Shown here piece after piece: positions 42,140 through 50,630 of a stretch of 64,000 nucleotides of DNA (position 1 is its first letter; each line of letters begins with the position of its first letter). Position numbers and translations under genes: made by a program. Under the pieces are notes generated by a model, which saw only the letters and a program-made list of their open reading frames with translations, did not search any database and was not told the origin of the DNA. The stretch is from AP-15 sp963703665. Lineage in GTDB: Bacteria > Pseudomonadota > Alphaproteobacteria > ATCC43930 > CGMCC-115725. Location: assembly GCA_963703665.1 (NCBI GenBank), contig CAVPFB010000003.1, positions 124,001-188,000 of the forward strand. The letters run 5' to 3'.

Positions 42140-43108
42140 ATGCCGACGCAATTCCTGATGCTGCCGCCGCAGAACTCCAAGACGCGCGAGTGGGGTGCGC
42201 GCCTCGCCGCGGCATTGCCCGAGCTTGAGGTCGTCGTCGCCGAAGACCGGGCGCGGGCCGAGCAGACGATCGCTACCGCCGAGGCCGCCTTCGGCACGAT
42301 CTCGCCCGAGCTCTTACGCCAGGCCCGGCATCTGCGCTGGCTGCAGGCGCCGCAGGCCGCCCCGCCCGCCGGGTACTACTACCCCGAGCTGGTCGCGCAT
42401 CCGGTGACGATCACCAATTTCCGCGAGATCTACAACGACCATATCGGCACGCATGTGATGGCCTTTGTGCTGGCCTTCGCCCGCGGCCTGCAGCGCTACA
42501 TCCCGCAGCAGCTGCGCCGCGAATGGCGGAAGCCGGCGCAGAACGAGGGCGTCGTCCATCTGCCCGAGGTGACGGCGCTGGTCGTCGGCGTCGGCGGCAT
42601 CGGCAGCGAGATCGCGCGCCTGTGCGCCGCTTTCGGCATGCGGGTGATCGGCGTCGACGAGCGCCGCCGCGAGCCGCCGCCGGGCGTCGCCGAACTGCAC
42701 CGCGCCGACGAATTGGACGCGCTGCTGCCGCAGGCGGATTTTGTGATCCTGACCGTGCCGCACACCCCGGAAACCGAGGGCTTCATGAACCGGGCGCGGT
42801 TTCAGCAGATGAAGAAGACCGCGTTCTTCATCAACATCGGGCGCGGCCTGACGACCCGCCTCGGCGACCTCGCCGCGGCGATCGAGGCCGGCGAGATCGC
42901 CGGCGCCGGGCTCGACGTGTTCGAGCAGGAGCCGTTGCCCGCCGACCACAAGCTGTGGACCCTGCCGGGCGTATTGCTGACCCCGCACACCGCCGGCTAC
43001 GGCCCCTATCTCGACGAGCGCCGCTACGAAATCATCCTCGACAACTGTCGCCGCTTCCTCGCCGGCCAGCCCCTGCGCAACCTCGTCGACAAGGCCCACT
43101 GGTTCTGA
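42140..43108 (+). CDS. D-2-hydroxyacid dehydrogenase family protein
   Basis: This is an NAD-dependent oxidoreductase of 322 residues from ATG 42140. The Rossmann motif is VVGVGGIGSEIARLCAAFGM. The catalytic Arg is in INIGRGLTTRLGDL, the Glu in LDVFEQEPLPADHKLW and the His in LTPHTAGYGPY. The group resembles glyoxylate/hydroxypyruvate-type reductases (GhrA-like); the substrate is not evident. Monocistronic. Thirteen bases after its stop begins the left arm of a 20-base inverted repeat. Confidence 0.92.
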   Translation: MPTQFLMLPPQNSKTREWGARLAAALPELEVVVAEDRARAEQTIATAEAAFGTISPELLRQARHLRWLQAPQAAPPAGYYYPELVAHPVTITNFREIYNDHIGTHVMAFVLAFARGLQRYIPQQLRREWRKPAQNEGVVHLPEVTALVVGVGGIGSEIARLCAAFGMRVIGVDERRREPPPGVAELHRADELDALLPQADFVILTVPHTPETEGFMNRARFQQMKKTAFFINIGRGLTTRLGDLAAAIEAGEIAGAGLDVFEQEPLPADHKLWTLPGVLLTPHTAGYGPYLDERRYEIILDNCRRFLAGQPLRNLVDKAHWF

Positions 43109-43120
43109 GGCAGTCAAGCA

Positions 43121-43140
43121 GTAGGGTCAAAACCCAATCA
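43121..43140 (+). repeat. Left arm of a 20-bp inverted repeat
   Basis: GTAGGGTCAAAACCCAATCA here is the reverse complement, with one mismatch, of TGATTGGGTTTTGACGCTAC at 45950-45969. The pair encloses 2.8 kb with two secreted-protein genes. Between this arm and the DUF1254 stop (43141-43398) I see no gene. Confidence 0.7.
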
Positions 43141-43398
43141 GCTTGACGCCTCTCAACCCCAAGCAGGCGCTCGTGTCGATCAACCGTCAGGGCGGGTGAT
43201 GCCCCATTGCGGTTGATGTATCGCATGGCCAGTCGCGGCGCCCCACTGAGGGGAAAGCGGACCTTTGGAGACGCCGCCCTGATTCCGGTGTGGGCGCGAA
43301 GCGATCCGCTGGCCGACATCGATAGCCATATATCAACCGGAATTCATTATTCGGATGTCGGGCCTACGACACCGCGTATCACTGAGCTTCAGCTCTGT

Positions 43399-44856
43399 CT
43401 AACGTTTCTCAATGTTGGGCGGGACGTAGGTGTTGTCCTCGACCGACCCCTCCGGGCCGTAGACGCGGAGCATTATGTTGAACGCGCCGGACGGTATCGG
43501 CAGCCAATTTGCCATCGGCACGCCCGCTGGGAGCTGCTGGGCCATGTAAACCGAGAGCGAACCGTCGCTGTTGAGTTGCAAGTTTGGCGTGTAGCGGGCG
43601 ACCGCGTATTTATGGGCGGAGTTGGGGACCAGTTCTATCGCCTCCGGGGTATAAGCGGTCAGAGACCAGAAGCGTGTTGCCTCCGGCTGCTCCCCTGGCG
43701 GAAAGGTCAAGACATAGCCGCGCGGGTTGCTGCCGTCGAGCGGGTTGCCGTTGGCATCCTTGAATACATGGTAATAGGCCGCCGTCTTGATTCCATTGCC
43801 GTATTGAAGGAATTCGGTGATCGATGAGCGTTCGACGACCTGGTTGCCCCAGTCACCGATATTGGTGAAATAAATCCAGTTTGTCGGGATCGGCGCCCAG
43901 TCCGTATACGTAAGGTAGCGGTCCAAGATCAACTGGTGGGCCGCCTGCGCGCCGGCACTGAACTCGGACCTGTTCCTATTCCCGTTGCCAAACAAGCTGT
44001 CGAACCGGTCCGATAGCGCCTGTTCATAGGAAGAGAGGGTTGGCGTATTGGGGGCTGCAACCGCCCTTTGGAGCTGTCGTAGGAATGCGATCGGGTCATG
44101 CGCGATCAGATCATCTGCCGTCGTCTTGAACGGTACGGAGAAGAGGATCTCTGGCAGGATCTTAGTCGCGCCGCCGCGGCGGTCTTTCAGGTAGTCGCTC
44201 AGGGTCTGAAGCTTGAGTGCACGGCGGAACGCCTCGGCTTGTTTTATCTCGTTCTCATTGGTCGGGGAGAATTTGTCCGCCCGGAAGGCCAAAAACGAGT
44301 AGTTGACAGGCAGCGTGATCGGAGTGACCCGCTTGGGAAGCGTGCCGGTAAAGCCTCCGGGTCCGATCAGCGCATAGCTTCCCGGCGTCTTCGGGATGCT
44401 GGCACTAGCGGGGAGGAGAGAGCCGTAGGGGTCCAGCATCAGGATCGAATAGGACGACGACGTCAACGGGGGCGTCGTCGCGGGGATGGTCAGGACCACC
44501 GGCTCGTTAGTGAGATCGAGGAAGGTGCTAGCATAGAGCGTGTCGACGTTTACCGCCACCGCATAGTGGTAGATCGGAGAGACCCGGATAGGCCCGACTA
44601 GGCGGTTGGACTGCCCTAACCGCGACTGATAATACGTGAACCATAAGGGATAGAATTGAACGACATACGCGACCGTCGTGTTAGTTGGGCTCAACTGCGA
44701 GACGATTTGTGAGTTCCCAGCGATTGCGTCAGGATCCACAGTTGCTTGCGCTGCGCCTGGGGAGACGCCGGCGGTCATTGCCAGACCGGCGGTAAGCGCA
44801 GATGCCAAGCAAAATCGGTGCAGATAGCCGTAAACTCCGATTTCTTTGCTCTTCAT
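43399..44856 (-). CDS. Secreted DUF1254/DUF1214 protein
   Basis: This is 485 residues from ATG 44856. A signal peptide (FCLASALTAGLAMTAGVSPG, then AAQA, cleavage near residue 37) is followed by the DUF1254 domain (TVAYVVQFYPLWFTYYQSRL, VAVNVDTLYASTFLDLTNEP). The C-terminal DUF1214 domain follows (FWSLTAYTPEAIELVPNSAH, then DGSLSVYMAQQLPAGVPMAN, PSGAFNIMLRVYGPE). These periplasmic proteins are widespread and of unproven function. Base composition is AT-richer than the housekeeping genes on either side. Intact. Confidence 0.92.
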   Translation of the reverse strand: MKSKEIGVYGYLHRFCLASALTAGLAMTAGVSPGAAQATVDPDAIAGNSQIVSQLSPTNTTVAYVVQFYPLWFTYYQSRLGQSNRLVGPIRVSPIYHYAVAVNVDTLYASTFLDLTNEPVVLTIPATTPPLTSSSYSILMLDPYGSLLPASASIPKTPGSYALIGPGGFTGTLPKRVTPITLPVNYSFLAFRADKFSPTNENEIKQAEAFRRALKLQTLSDYLKDRRGGATKILPEILFSVPFKTTADDLIAHDPIAFLRQLQRAVAAPNTPTLSSYEQALSDRFDSLFGNGNRNRSEFSAGAQAAHQLILDRYLTYTDWAPIPTNWIYFTNIGDWGNQVVERSSITEFLQYGNGIKTAAYYHVFKDANGNPLDGSNPRGYVLTFPPGEQPEATRFWSLTAYTPEAIELVPNSAHKYAVARYTPNLQLNSDGSLSVYMAQQLPAGVPMANWLPIPSGAFNIMLRVYGPEGSVEDNTYVPPNIEKR

Positions 44857-44954
44857 GGCAAGTCTCCCGCGAACTTAGTTGTTCTCGGACTGCCTAGGCA
44901 GCAATCCGTGCATCGCCTTGGTCGGACGCAGCTAGTGGATCGAATCTAACGCTT

Positions 44955-45070
44955 GGTACCCGTTTTTTTCGTCATGCCCGCGAAAGCGGGCACCCAGGGT
45001 ATCCGGCACCGCGCCTGCGGCATTGGACCCCCGCTTGCGCGGGGGCGACGAGAAAGAAAACGCGGGTACC
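44955..45070. repeat. 116-base palindromic repeat with GGTACC ends
   Basis: GGTACCCGTTTTTTTCGTCA begins it, and the reverse complement of its end reads GGTACCCGCGTTTTCTTTCT. Inside are GCCCGCGAAAGCGGGC and CCCCGCTTGCGCGGGG hairpins. It resembles the common alphaproteobacterial 'gtcatgcccgcgaaagcgggcatccag' element. It lies between the two secreted-protein genes and could form a single long stem-loop. Confidence 0.75.
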
Positions 45071-45089
45071 ATCTGTCTGGCTCGTACCA

Positions 45090-45746
45090 CTAGGGTAACG
45101 AAATCGGCCCGGAGACGGGGTGATCAGCGCAGAAGGCTGGGTCGCCCTGCCCGGCCTGCGTCAAAAACGAGGTATGCGCCGGAACCGAAGTGCCCGCCAG
45201 TGACTCTCCGATCGGACAGTGACAGGTCACCACCGGCACATTATTGATGTAAGTCTGTGAATCGCAGGCGAAGCTGAAGCAGTTGACCAACTGATTTCCG
45301 AGATTGCGGCTCTTCGAGCAGAAAAGCGGTGGCGCTGCGGCCTCTGGCAGGGTCGGAACCCAATTGGTGATCTCCTGCGGAATGTTCGGCCTGGGCTGAT
45401 AAGTCGACCAGATTTGGCCTGGTCTCGGCACGCAAGAACCTTGCATGTTGCCTCCGGCCAAGTTGGCAATCGACGGACCGAGAATGACCGGGCACTTGCA
45501 ATCCGCCTCCGGGAATGTCGCGGTGCCGCCGGTTGCGGTTCTCACTGTGATCTGCCCGCCGGTCGGCTTGCAGGTCGAAGCGGCGCAAAGCGCGAAATAT
45601 CCGTGGCAAATCTGGAAGTCGTAGCTTTCCGCAGCTCCGCCGGCTCGGGCCGTCGGCGGCGCGAATGCGAGGAGCATGGCAGCCACGCCGCCGAATACGA
45701 CCTTTGCGAGCGGGTTCCCATGTACCGCTCGTGGTGATCCGTCCAT
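45090..45746 (-). CDS. Secreted cysteine-rich protein
   Basis: This is 218 residues from ATG 45746. A signal peptide (VVFGGVAAMLLAFAPPTARA, cleavage near residue 36) precedes a mature part with about 12 cysteines in pairs (FQICHGYFALCAASTCKPTG, EADCKCPVILG, LVNCFSFACDS, VVTCHCPIGESLAG). It is likely disulfide-bonded in the periplasm or outside the cell. I do not recognise a family. It shares the inverted-repeat-bounded segment with the DUF1254 gene. Confidence 0.75.
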   Translation of the reverse strand: MDGSPRAVHGNPLAKVVFGGVAAMLLAFAPPTARAGGAAESYDFQICHGYFALCAASTCKPTGGQITVRTATGGTATFPEADCKCPVILGPSIANLAGGNMQGSCVPRPGQIWSTYQPRPNIPQEITNWVPTLPEAAAPPLFCSKSRNLGNQLVNCFSFACDSQTYINNVPVVTCHCPIGESLAGTSVPAHTSFLTQAGQGDPAFCADHPVSGPISLP

Positions 45747-45949
45747 TTCCTCCCTCCATTTTTAAGGCAAACACGATACCGAATTTTCGCCTGTTGAGTA
45801 TCGCCGTTTACCGGTTTTCCAGCAAGCGGCGCTGCGGTCAGTAGCGGCCGCAGCCCCGCGAACGACTGGAATCGGCGCGAAGGCGTCTTCGGAGGCGCAG
45901 TGGGAGAGGCTCGGCTTACCACCCAGCTCTCTAATCGGGATGAACGGAT

Positions 45950-45969
45950 TGATTGGGTTTTGACGCTAC
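45950..45969 (-). repeat. Right arm of a 20-bp inverted repeat
   Basis: TGATTGGGTTTTGACGCTAC pairs with 43121-43140 (19 of 20 identical when reversed). It overlaps the recR stop codon (45966-45968), so if the segment was inserted, recR supplied or regained its stop from the repeat end. Confidence 0.7.
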
Positions 45970-46551
45970 AGCGTGCGCCTCGCGTTGAGCGCGGCGGTCA
46001 GGGTGCCGTCGTCGAGATAGTCGAGTTCGCCGCCGATCGGCACACCCTGGGCGAGGCGCGACAGCTTGACGCCGGCGCCGGCGAGCACGGTCGGCGATGT
46101 AATGCGCGGTGGTCTGGCCTTCGACCGTCGCGTTCAAGGCCAGGATCAACTCCTGGCCGGGCTTCGACGCCGGGCGACCAGCCGGTCGATCGTCAGATCC
46201 TCGGGGCCGATCCCGTCGAGCGCCGACAAGGTGCCGCCGAGCACGTGATAGCGGCCGCGAAAGGCGCCGGTGCGTTCGAGCGCCCAGAGATCGGCGAGAT
46301 CCTCGACGACGCAGATCGCGCGCGCCGTCGCGCCGCGGGTCGCGGCAGATCGCGCAGGGCTCGATCGTGTCGAGATTGCCGCAGACCGGGCACGGCCGGA
46401 TCGCCTCGGCCGCCTGCGCCATGGCCGTCGCCAGCGGCGTCATCAGGCTCTCGCGCCGCTTGATCAGGTGCAACGCCGCGCGCCGCGCCGAGCGCGGACC
46501 GAGCCCCGGCAACTTGGCGAGCAGCTGGATCAGGGTGTCGAGCTCGGACAT
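45966..46551 (-). CDS. recR: Recombination protein RecR, about three frameshifts
   Basis: This DNA-binding clamp of the RecFOR repair pathway has about 195 residues from ATG 46551 (MSELDTLIQLLAKLPGLGPR). The helix-hairpin-helix and the zinc motif CPVCGNLDTIEPCAIC are in the first frame. The Toprim domain continues in other frames: ICVVEDLADLWALERTGAFR, then KPGQELILALNATVEGQTTA, and LDYLDDGTLTAALNARRTL to TAG 45966. Breaks fall near 46340, 46165 and 46095. All domains are present, so sequence error is likely. It is last in the dnaX-ybaB-recR operon. Confidence 0.92.
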
Positions 46552-46668
46552 CACGGCGGCTGTCTATCCGCGGCCTTTCGCCTCGCGGAAGCGGCAGGGA
46601 GGGGCGGTGCGGGGAGGTGCGGGGCAGGGTTGGGGATGGGGATTCCGAGCGGTCGCCCCCCTCACCCT

Positions 46669-46700
46669 GCCCTCTCCCGCCGGCCGGCGGGAGGAGAGGG
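46669..46700. repeat. Short 'ccctctcccgccggccggcgggagg' hairpin between recR and ybaB
   Basis: CCTGCCCTCTCCCGCCGGCC and GGCGGGAGGAGAGGG make a strong inverted repeat, preceded by a G-rich stretch (46595-46650). It belongs to the same broad family as the elements at 38755 and 40543. It could weaken read-through from ybaB into recR. Confidence 0.55.
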
Positions 46701-46729
46701 ATCAAATTGTGCAGCGGCCCCAATGGAAC

Positions 46730-47053
46730 TCAGAACGGCAATTTCATGCCGCCGGGCAGCGGCAGACCGCCGGTCAGCTTCTGCATCTCCTCTTCGGCAT
46801 GGGCGGAGACCTTGCGCCGCGCGTCGGCAAAGGCGGCGACGATCAGGTCCTCCAGCACCTCGCCCTCGGCGGGATCGAGCAGCGACTTGTCGATCTTGAT
46901 CTGTTTCATGTCGCTCTTGCCGTTGAGGGTCAGCTCGACCATGCCGCCGCCGGCGACGCCGGTCATCTCGACGGCTTCGAGCTCGGCCTGCATCTCGGCC
47001 ATCTTTTCCTGCATCGCCTGCGCCTGCTTCATCAGCTGGCCGATGTTTTTCAT
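46730..47053 (-). CDS. YbaB/EbfC nucleoid-associated protein
   Basis: This small dimeric DNA-binding protein has 107 residues from ATG 47053, overlapping the dnaX stop (ATGA). The sequence MKNIGQLMKQAQAMQEKMAE, VAGGGMVELTLNGKSDMKQI and DLIVAAFADARRKVSAHAEE is typical, with the long N-terminal helix. The place between dnaX and recR is conserved across bacteria. Intact. Confidence 0.96.
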   Translation of the reverse strand: MKNIGQLMKQAQAMQEKMAEMQAELEAVEMTGVAGGGMVELTLNGKSDMKQIKIDKSLLDPAEGEVLEDLIVAAFADARRKVSAHAEEEMQKLTGGLPLPGGMKLPF

Positions 47054-48893
47054 TCCCGATCCTCTCCCGTGTTGGCCTCGTCGGTATCGGCGTCATCGCG
47101 TCCGGCCTCGCTCGTCGCCGGCGTCGCTCTCGCGCCGCTGCGGCAAAGCGCTCGCGCACCGCCGCGATCGTGGCCCCCGGAAAGGTTTCCAGCACCGCCT
47201 GCACCAACGGGTGCGCGGCACACCCCGTTCCGCAGCTTCGGCCTCGCGCCGCTTCCTGGCGCTGGCGCAGGGTGGGCTCGCCCTCGGCCTCGGACACCGC
47301 GATCAGCCAGCGCGTCCCGGTCCATTCGCCGAGCAGCTGGCCGAGGCGGTTGGCGAGGTCGCGCGGCGCGCCCGGCGCCGGGCGAAACTCGATCCGCCCC
47401 GGCTCGAAATGCACGAGGTGCAAATGCGCCGCGAGATGCGAGCGCAGCACCGCCTCGCGCCGCTTGTCGAACAGGGCGACGACCTCGGCAAAGCTCTGCG
47501 GCATCGGCTCCAACGCCGCGACCGGCGCGGGCCGATGGCGCGCTCCGGCGCCTCGGCTTCGGGCTCCGCGGCGCTCGGCGCGTTCGACCGGCGCCCGCAG
47601 CGCGCCCCGCCGGCGGATGGTGCCGTCGCAACGGCGCGCGGCAACCGGCGCCGCGCGCCTCGCGCCGGGTACGGCGGGGCGGCCGCGCGCATGCCTGTCG
47701 CCGCGGGCGCCGCCGGCGCCGGCGGCGCCGGCTCCTGCAGCGAGCGCACGAGCTCGGCCGGGGCCGGCAGATCGGCGACATAGGCGAGCCGCACCAGCAC
47801 CATCTCCGCCGCCTGGATCGGCGAGGGCGCCTCCTGGACCTCGCCCAATCCCTTGAGCAGCATCTGCCAGACCCGCGCCAAGGCCGGCATCGTCAGTTTC
47901 TCGGCGAGCGGGCGGGCGCGCTCGCGGTCGCCCTCGGCGATCGGGTCGCCGGCGCCGGCCTCGGGCGCCAGCTTGAGCCGGGTCAGAAAATGCGCGAGAT
48001 CGAGCAGATCCTGCAATACCAGCAGCGGGTCGGCGCCCTCCTGGTAGAGCCGGTCGAATTGGGCCAATGCCGCCGCCGCGTCGCCGCGCAACACCGTTCC
48101 GAGCAGGTCGAAGACGAGCCCGCGATCGGCGACGCCGAGCATGTCGCGCACCGCCGCCTCCGCGACCCGCCCGCCCGACAGTGCGATCGCCTGGTCGAGC
48201 AGCGACAGCCCGTCGCGCACCGAGCCGTCGGCGGCGCGCGCGATCAGCGCCAACGCCGCCGGGCTCGGCCTCGACCGCCTCGGCCTCGGCGACCCGGCGA
48301 TAATGCTCGGCGAGCATTTCGGCCGGCACCCGCCGCAGCGAAAAGCGCTGGCAGCGCGACAGCACGGTCACCGGCACCTTGTGGATCTCGGTCGTCGCGA
48401 ACACGAAGATGACGGCGGGCGGCGGCTCTTCGAGCGTCTTCAACAGGGCGTTGAAGGCGTTTTTCGAGAGCATGTGGACTTCGTCGATGATGTAGATCTT
48501 GTAGCGCGCCGAGACCGGGCGATAGCGCACCCCGTCGGTCAGCTCGCGGATGTCGTCGACCCCGGTGCGCGAGGCCGCGTCCATCTCGATCACGTCGACA
48601 TGGCGGTCCTCGGCGATCGTCGCGGCAATGGACGCACTCGCCGCAGGGCGCGATCGTCGGCCCGCCGGAGCCGTCCGCGGCCGACGCAGTTCAGCGCGCG
48701 GGCGATGATCCGCGCGGTCGTCGTCTTGCCGACGCCGCGCACCCCGGTCAGGATAAAGGCATGGGCGACGCGGCCCGGTCGCGATCGCGTTCGCGAGGGT
48801 GCGCACGATCGCTTCCTGCCCGATCAGCTCGGCGAAGGTCTGCGGCCGGTATTTGCGGGCGAGAACGCGATAGGCGTTCGCCGGATCGCTCAT
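47050..48893 (-). CDS. dnaX: DNA polymerase III subunit gamma/tau, several frameshifts
   Basis: This clamp-loader ATPase has about 614 residues from ATG 48893 (MSDPANAYRVLARKYRPQTF). After a frame change near 48770 the Walker A region reads TGVRGVGKTTTARIIARALN. The frame changes again and gives IDEVHMLSKNAFNALLKTLE and FVFATTEIHKVPVTVLSRCQ. Further changes near 48260 and 47540-47230 lead through the collar domain (GVADRGLVFDLLGTVLRGDA, LLVLQDLLDLAHFLTRLKLA) to the tau C-terminus (VVALFDKRREAVLRSHLAAH) and TGA 47050. At least five indels occur in an essential gene, which argues for assembly error. It is preceded by the SRP RNA. Confidence 0.94.
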
Positions 48894-48915
48894 GTGTCGA
48901 ACCCCGGATCGAGGT

Positions 48916-49013
48916 GGGAGACCGGATCGGCGACCCAGGCCGCAACTCGTTACGGCTGCTTCCTTCCGGACCTGACCGGGTTGGCGAGAGGCCTGCCCGC
49001 CGCCGGGCTCCCG
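48916..49013 (-). ncRNA. ffs: Signal recognition particle RNA (4.5S-like)
   Basis: On the minus strand the conserved SRP domain IV reads GTCAGGTCCGGAAGGAAGCA followed by GCC, the Ffh-binding loop of bacterial SRP RNA. The ends GGGAGCC (near 49013) and GGTCTCCC (near 48916) pair, closing a hairpin of about 98 bases, the small bacterial type. It lies just upstream of dnaX on the same strand, the usual place in alphaproteobacteria. Ends are estimated from the pairing. Confidence 0.93.
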
Positions 49014-49021
49014 CGCCCACT

Positions 49022-49050
49022 ATATCAGCTGTCGACGACGTGCGGGGCAA
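49022..49050 (-). promoter_or_regulatory. Promoter of the SRP RNA
   Basis: On the minus strand TTGCCC (49050-49045) and TGATAT (49027-49022) are separated by exactly 17 bases, a sigma-70-type pair. The RNA would begin about nine bases downstream, close to the predicted 5' end of the SRP RNA. Confidence 0.55.
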
Positions 49051-49165
49051 GCTTCGCCGCCGATGCGCTTTTGGCGAAGGCCGATGTCGATTTCGCGGAG
49101 GCCTCGATCGTCGTCAGGATAGGCGGCGGCGATTTTGCCCGGCCGCCTTTGCGAGGAGACCAGCG

Positions 49166-49553
49166 ATGCCCGATTTCGTCCTGCTGCTGCACCGCCCCGC
49201 CGGCGCCGCCGCCGACCCTGCCGCCGGAGCAGGCCGCGGCGATCACCAAAGAGTATGTGGGCTGGGGCGACCGGCTGCGCGCAGAGGGCCGGCTCAAGGC
49301 CGGCGAAAAGCTGACCTTCGACGCCGGGCGGGTGCTGCGTCCGAAGGGCGGCCGAGTCATGACGACCGACGGGCCCTATGCCGAGAGCAAGGAGTTGCTC
49401 GGCGGGTTTTTCCTGATCGCCGCCGCGGATTACGACGAGGCCTGCCGCACCGCCGAGAGCTGCCCGCATTTCAAATACGGCGGCAGCATCGAAATCCGAC
49501 AAATCGACCCGATGAACGAAGTCGTCCACAGCCGGCCAATAAGGAGCCAAACC
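49166..49553 (+). CDS. YCII/DGPF-domain protein (first copy), one frameshift, no stop before the next gene
   Basis: This is a ferredoxin-like small protein associated with ECF42 sigma factors. It starts at ATG 49166 (MPDFVLLLHRPAGAAADP); the frame changes near 49215, then EYVGWGDRLRAEGRLKAGEK, the DGPF-type motif TDGPYAESKELLGGFFLIA and GGSIEIRQIDPM. In this frame no stop occurs before the GST start at 49554, so it runs on in frame. A one-base shift would give TGA at 49513-49515, where the family normally ends. The GST has its own AAGGAG site, so a separate protein with a hidden stop is the simpler reading. Confidence 0.78.
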
Positions 49554-50212
49554 ATGCCCGAGCTTCAGATCATCGGCGCGCCGCAGAGCAATTACGTCTG
49601 GGTCGCGCGCATCGCCTGCACCGAAAAGGACGTGCCCTACACCCTCGTGCCGGTGCTGCCGCACTCGCCGGAGGTCGACGCGATCCACCCGTTCGGCAAG
49701 ATCCCGGCGATGCGCCACGGCGACGTGACCTCGTGCGAATCGCGCGCGATCTCTTTTTACATCGACCATGCGTTTGCCGGCCCGCCGCTGGCGCCGCGAG
49801 ACCCGGTCGCCGGCGCCCGGACCGAGCAGTGGATTTCGCTCGTCAACACACATATCGACCCGCTGCTGGTGCGCCAGTATCTCGGCGCGTATTTCTTCCC
49901 CGGCACGCCCGATGGTGGACCCAACCGCGCAGACGATCGACAAGGCCTTGCCGCAGATGGAGCCGCATTTTGCAGTGCTCGATCGCGCCGTCGCCAAAAC
50001 CGGCCACCTTGTCGGGGACAGCTTTACGCTTGCCGACATCAACCTGCTGCCGATCCTGTTCTATCTCGACAAACTGCCGGAAAGCCGGGCGATGCTGCGG
50101 CGGGCGACGGAGCCTCGACGCCTACTACAACCGCCACATGGCGCGGGCGAGCGTCGCCGAAACCACCCCGCCGCCTTTCCCCGGCCGCACTTCGTGGGAA
50201 ATCGCGGCCTGA
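49554..50212 (+). CDS. Glutathione S-transferase family protein, two frameshifts
   Basis: This is about 219 residues from ATG 49554, with AAGGAG nine bases upstream. The N-terminal thioredoxin fold reads PELQIIGAPQSNYVWVARIA, then HPFGKIPAMRHGDVTSCESR with the usual cis-Pro and Ser of the glutathione site. The frame changes near 49915, giving the helical domain (MEPHFAVLDRAVAKTGHLVG, SFTLADINLLPILFYLDKLP), and again near 50105 to reach TGA 50212 (PPPFPGRTSWEIAA). It is located inside an ECF42 sigma locus, so may be part of its regulon. Confidence 0.85.
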
Positions 50213-50225
50213 GCCGGAGACCGCG

Positions 50226-50630
50226 ATGCGCTACATGTTGCTGATCTACTCTCGCGAGACCGAGTTGGCCGAGCGCTCCCCGCAGGAGATGGAGAGGTTG
50301 ATTTCGGCGCATTGGGCGGTCATCGACGAATCGAGGAAACAAGGCGTCCTGCTCGCCGTCGATCCGCTGCACCCGACCGCCACCGCGACCACAATCCGCC
50401 GGCAGGGGGAGAAGACCATGATCCTCGACGGCCCGTTCGCCGAAACCAAGGAGCAGCTCGCCGGGTATTACATCCTCGATTGCGAGAACCTCGACGAGGC
50501 GATCGACTGGGCCAAGAAAATCCCGACCGATTGCGGCGGCGGCGAAGGCTGCGTCGAGATTCGCCCGATCGCGGAGTTGCCGTCGCTCAAGGCGATCGCG
50601 AGCGGTCATGCCGAACCATCGCCGAAATCC
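50226..50630 (+). CDS. YCII/DGPF-domain protein (second copy)
   Basis: It starts at ATG 50226 (MRYMLLIYSRETELAERSPQ), 13 bases after the GST stop. It carries the signature ILDGPFAETKEQLAGYYILD, then DEAIDWAKKIPTDCGGGEGC and VEIRPIAELPSL. As in the first copy, no stop appears before the next gene's ATG at 50631; the frame runs straight into the sigma factor. Proteins of this family are genetically tied to ECF42 sigma factors, but how they act is not settled. Confidence 0.83.

Noticed and set aside
43207..43827. Open frame on the plus strand between the left repeat arm and the DUF1254 gene
   Set aside because: Most of it is antisense to the DUF1254 gene. The 60 codons outside it show no recognisable protein and no ribosome site.
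46109..48412. A 767-codon open frame opposite dnaX/ybaB/recR
   Set aside because: The composition is almost only Arg, Ala, Pro and Ser and it runs through the antisense of three conserved genes. It is a GC-rich shadow.
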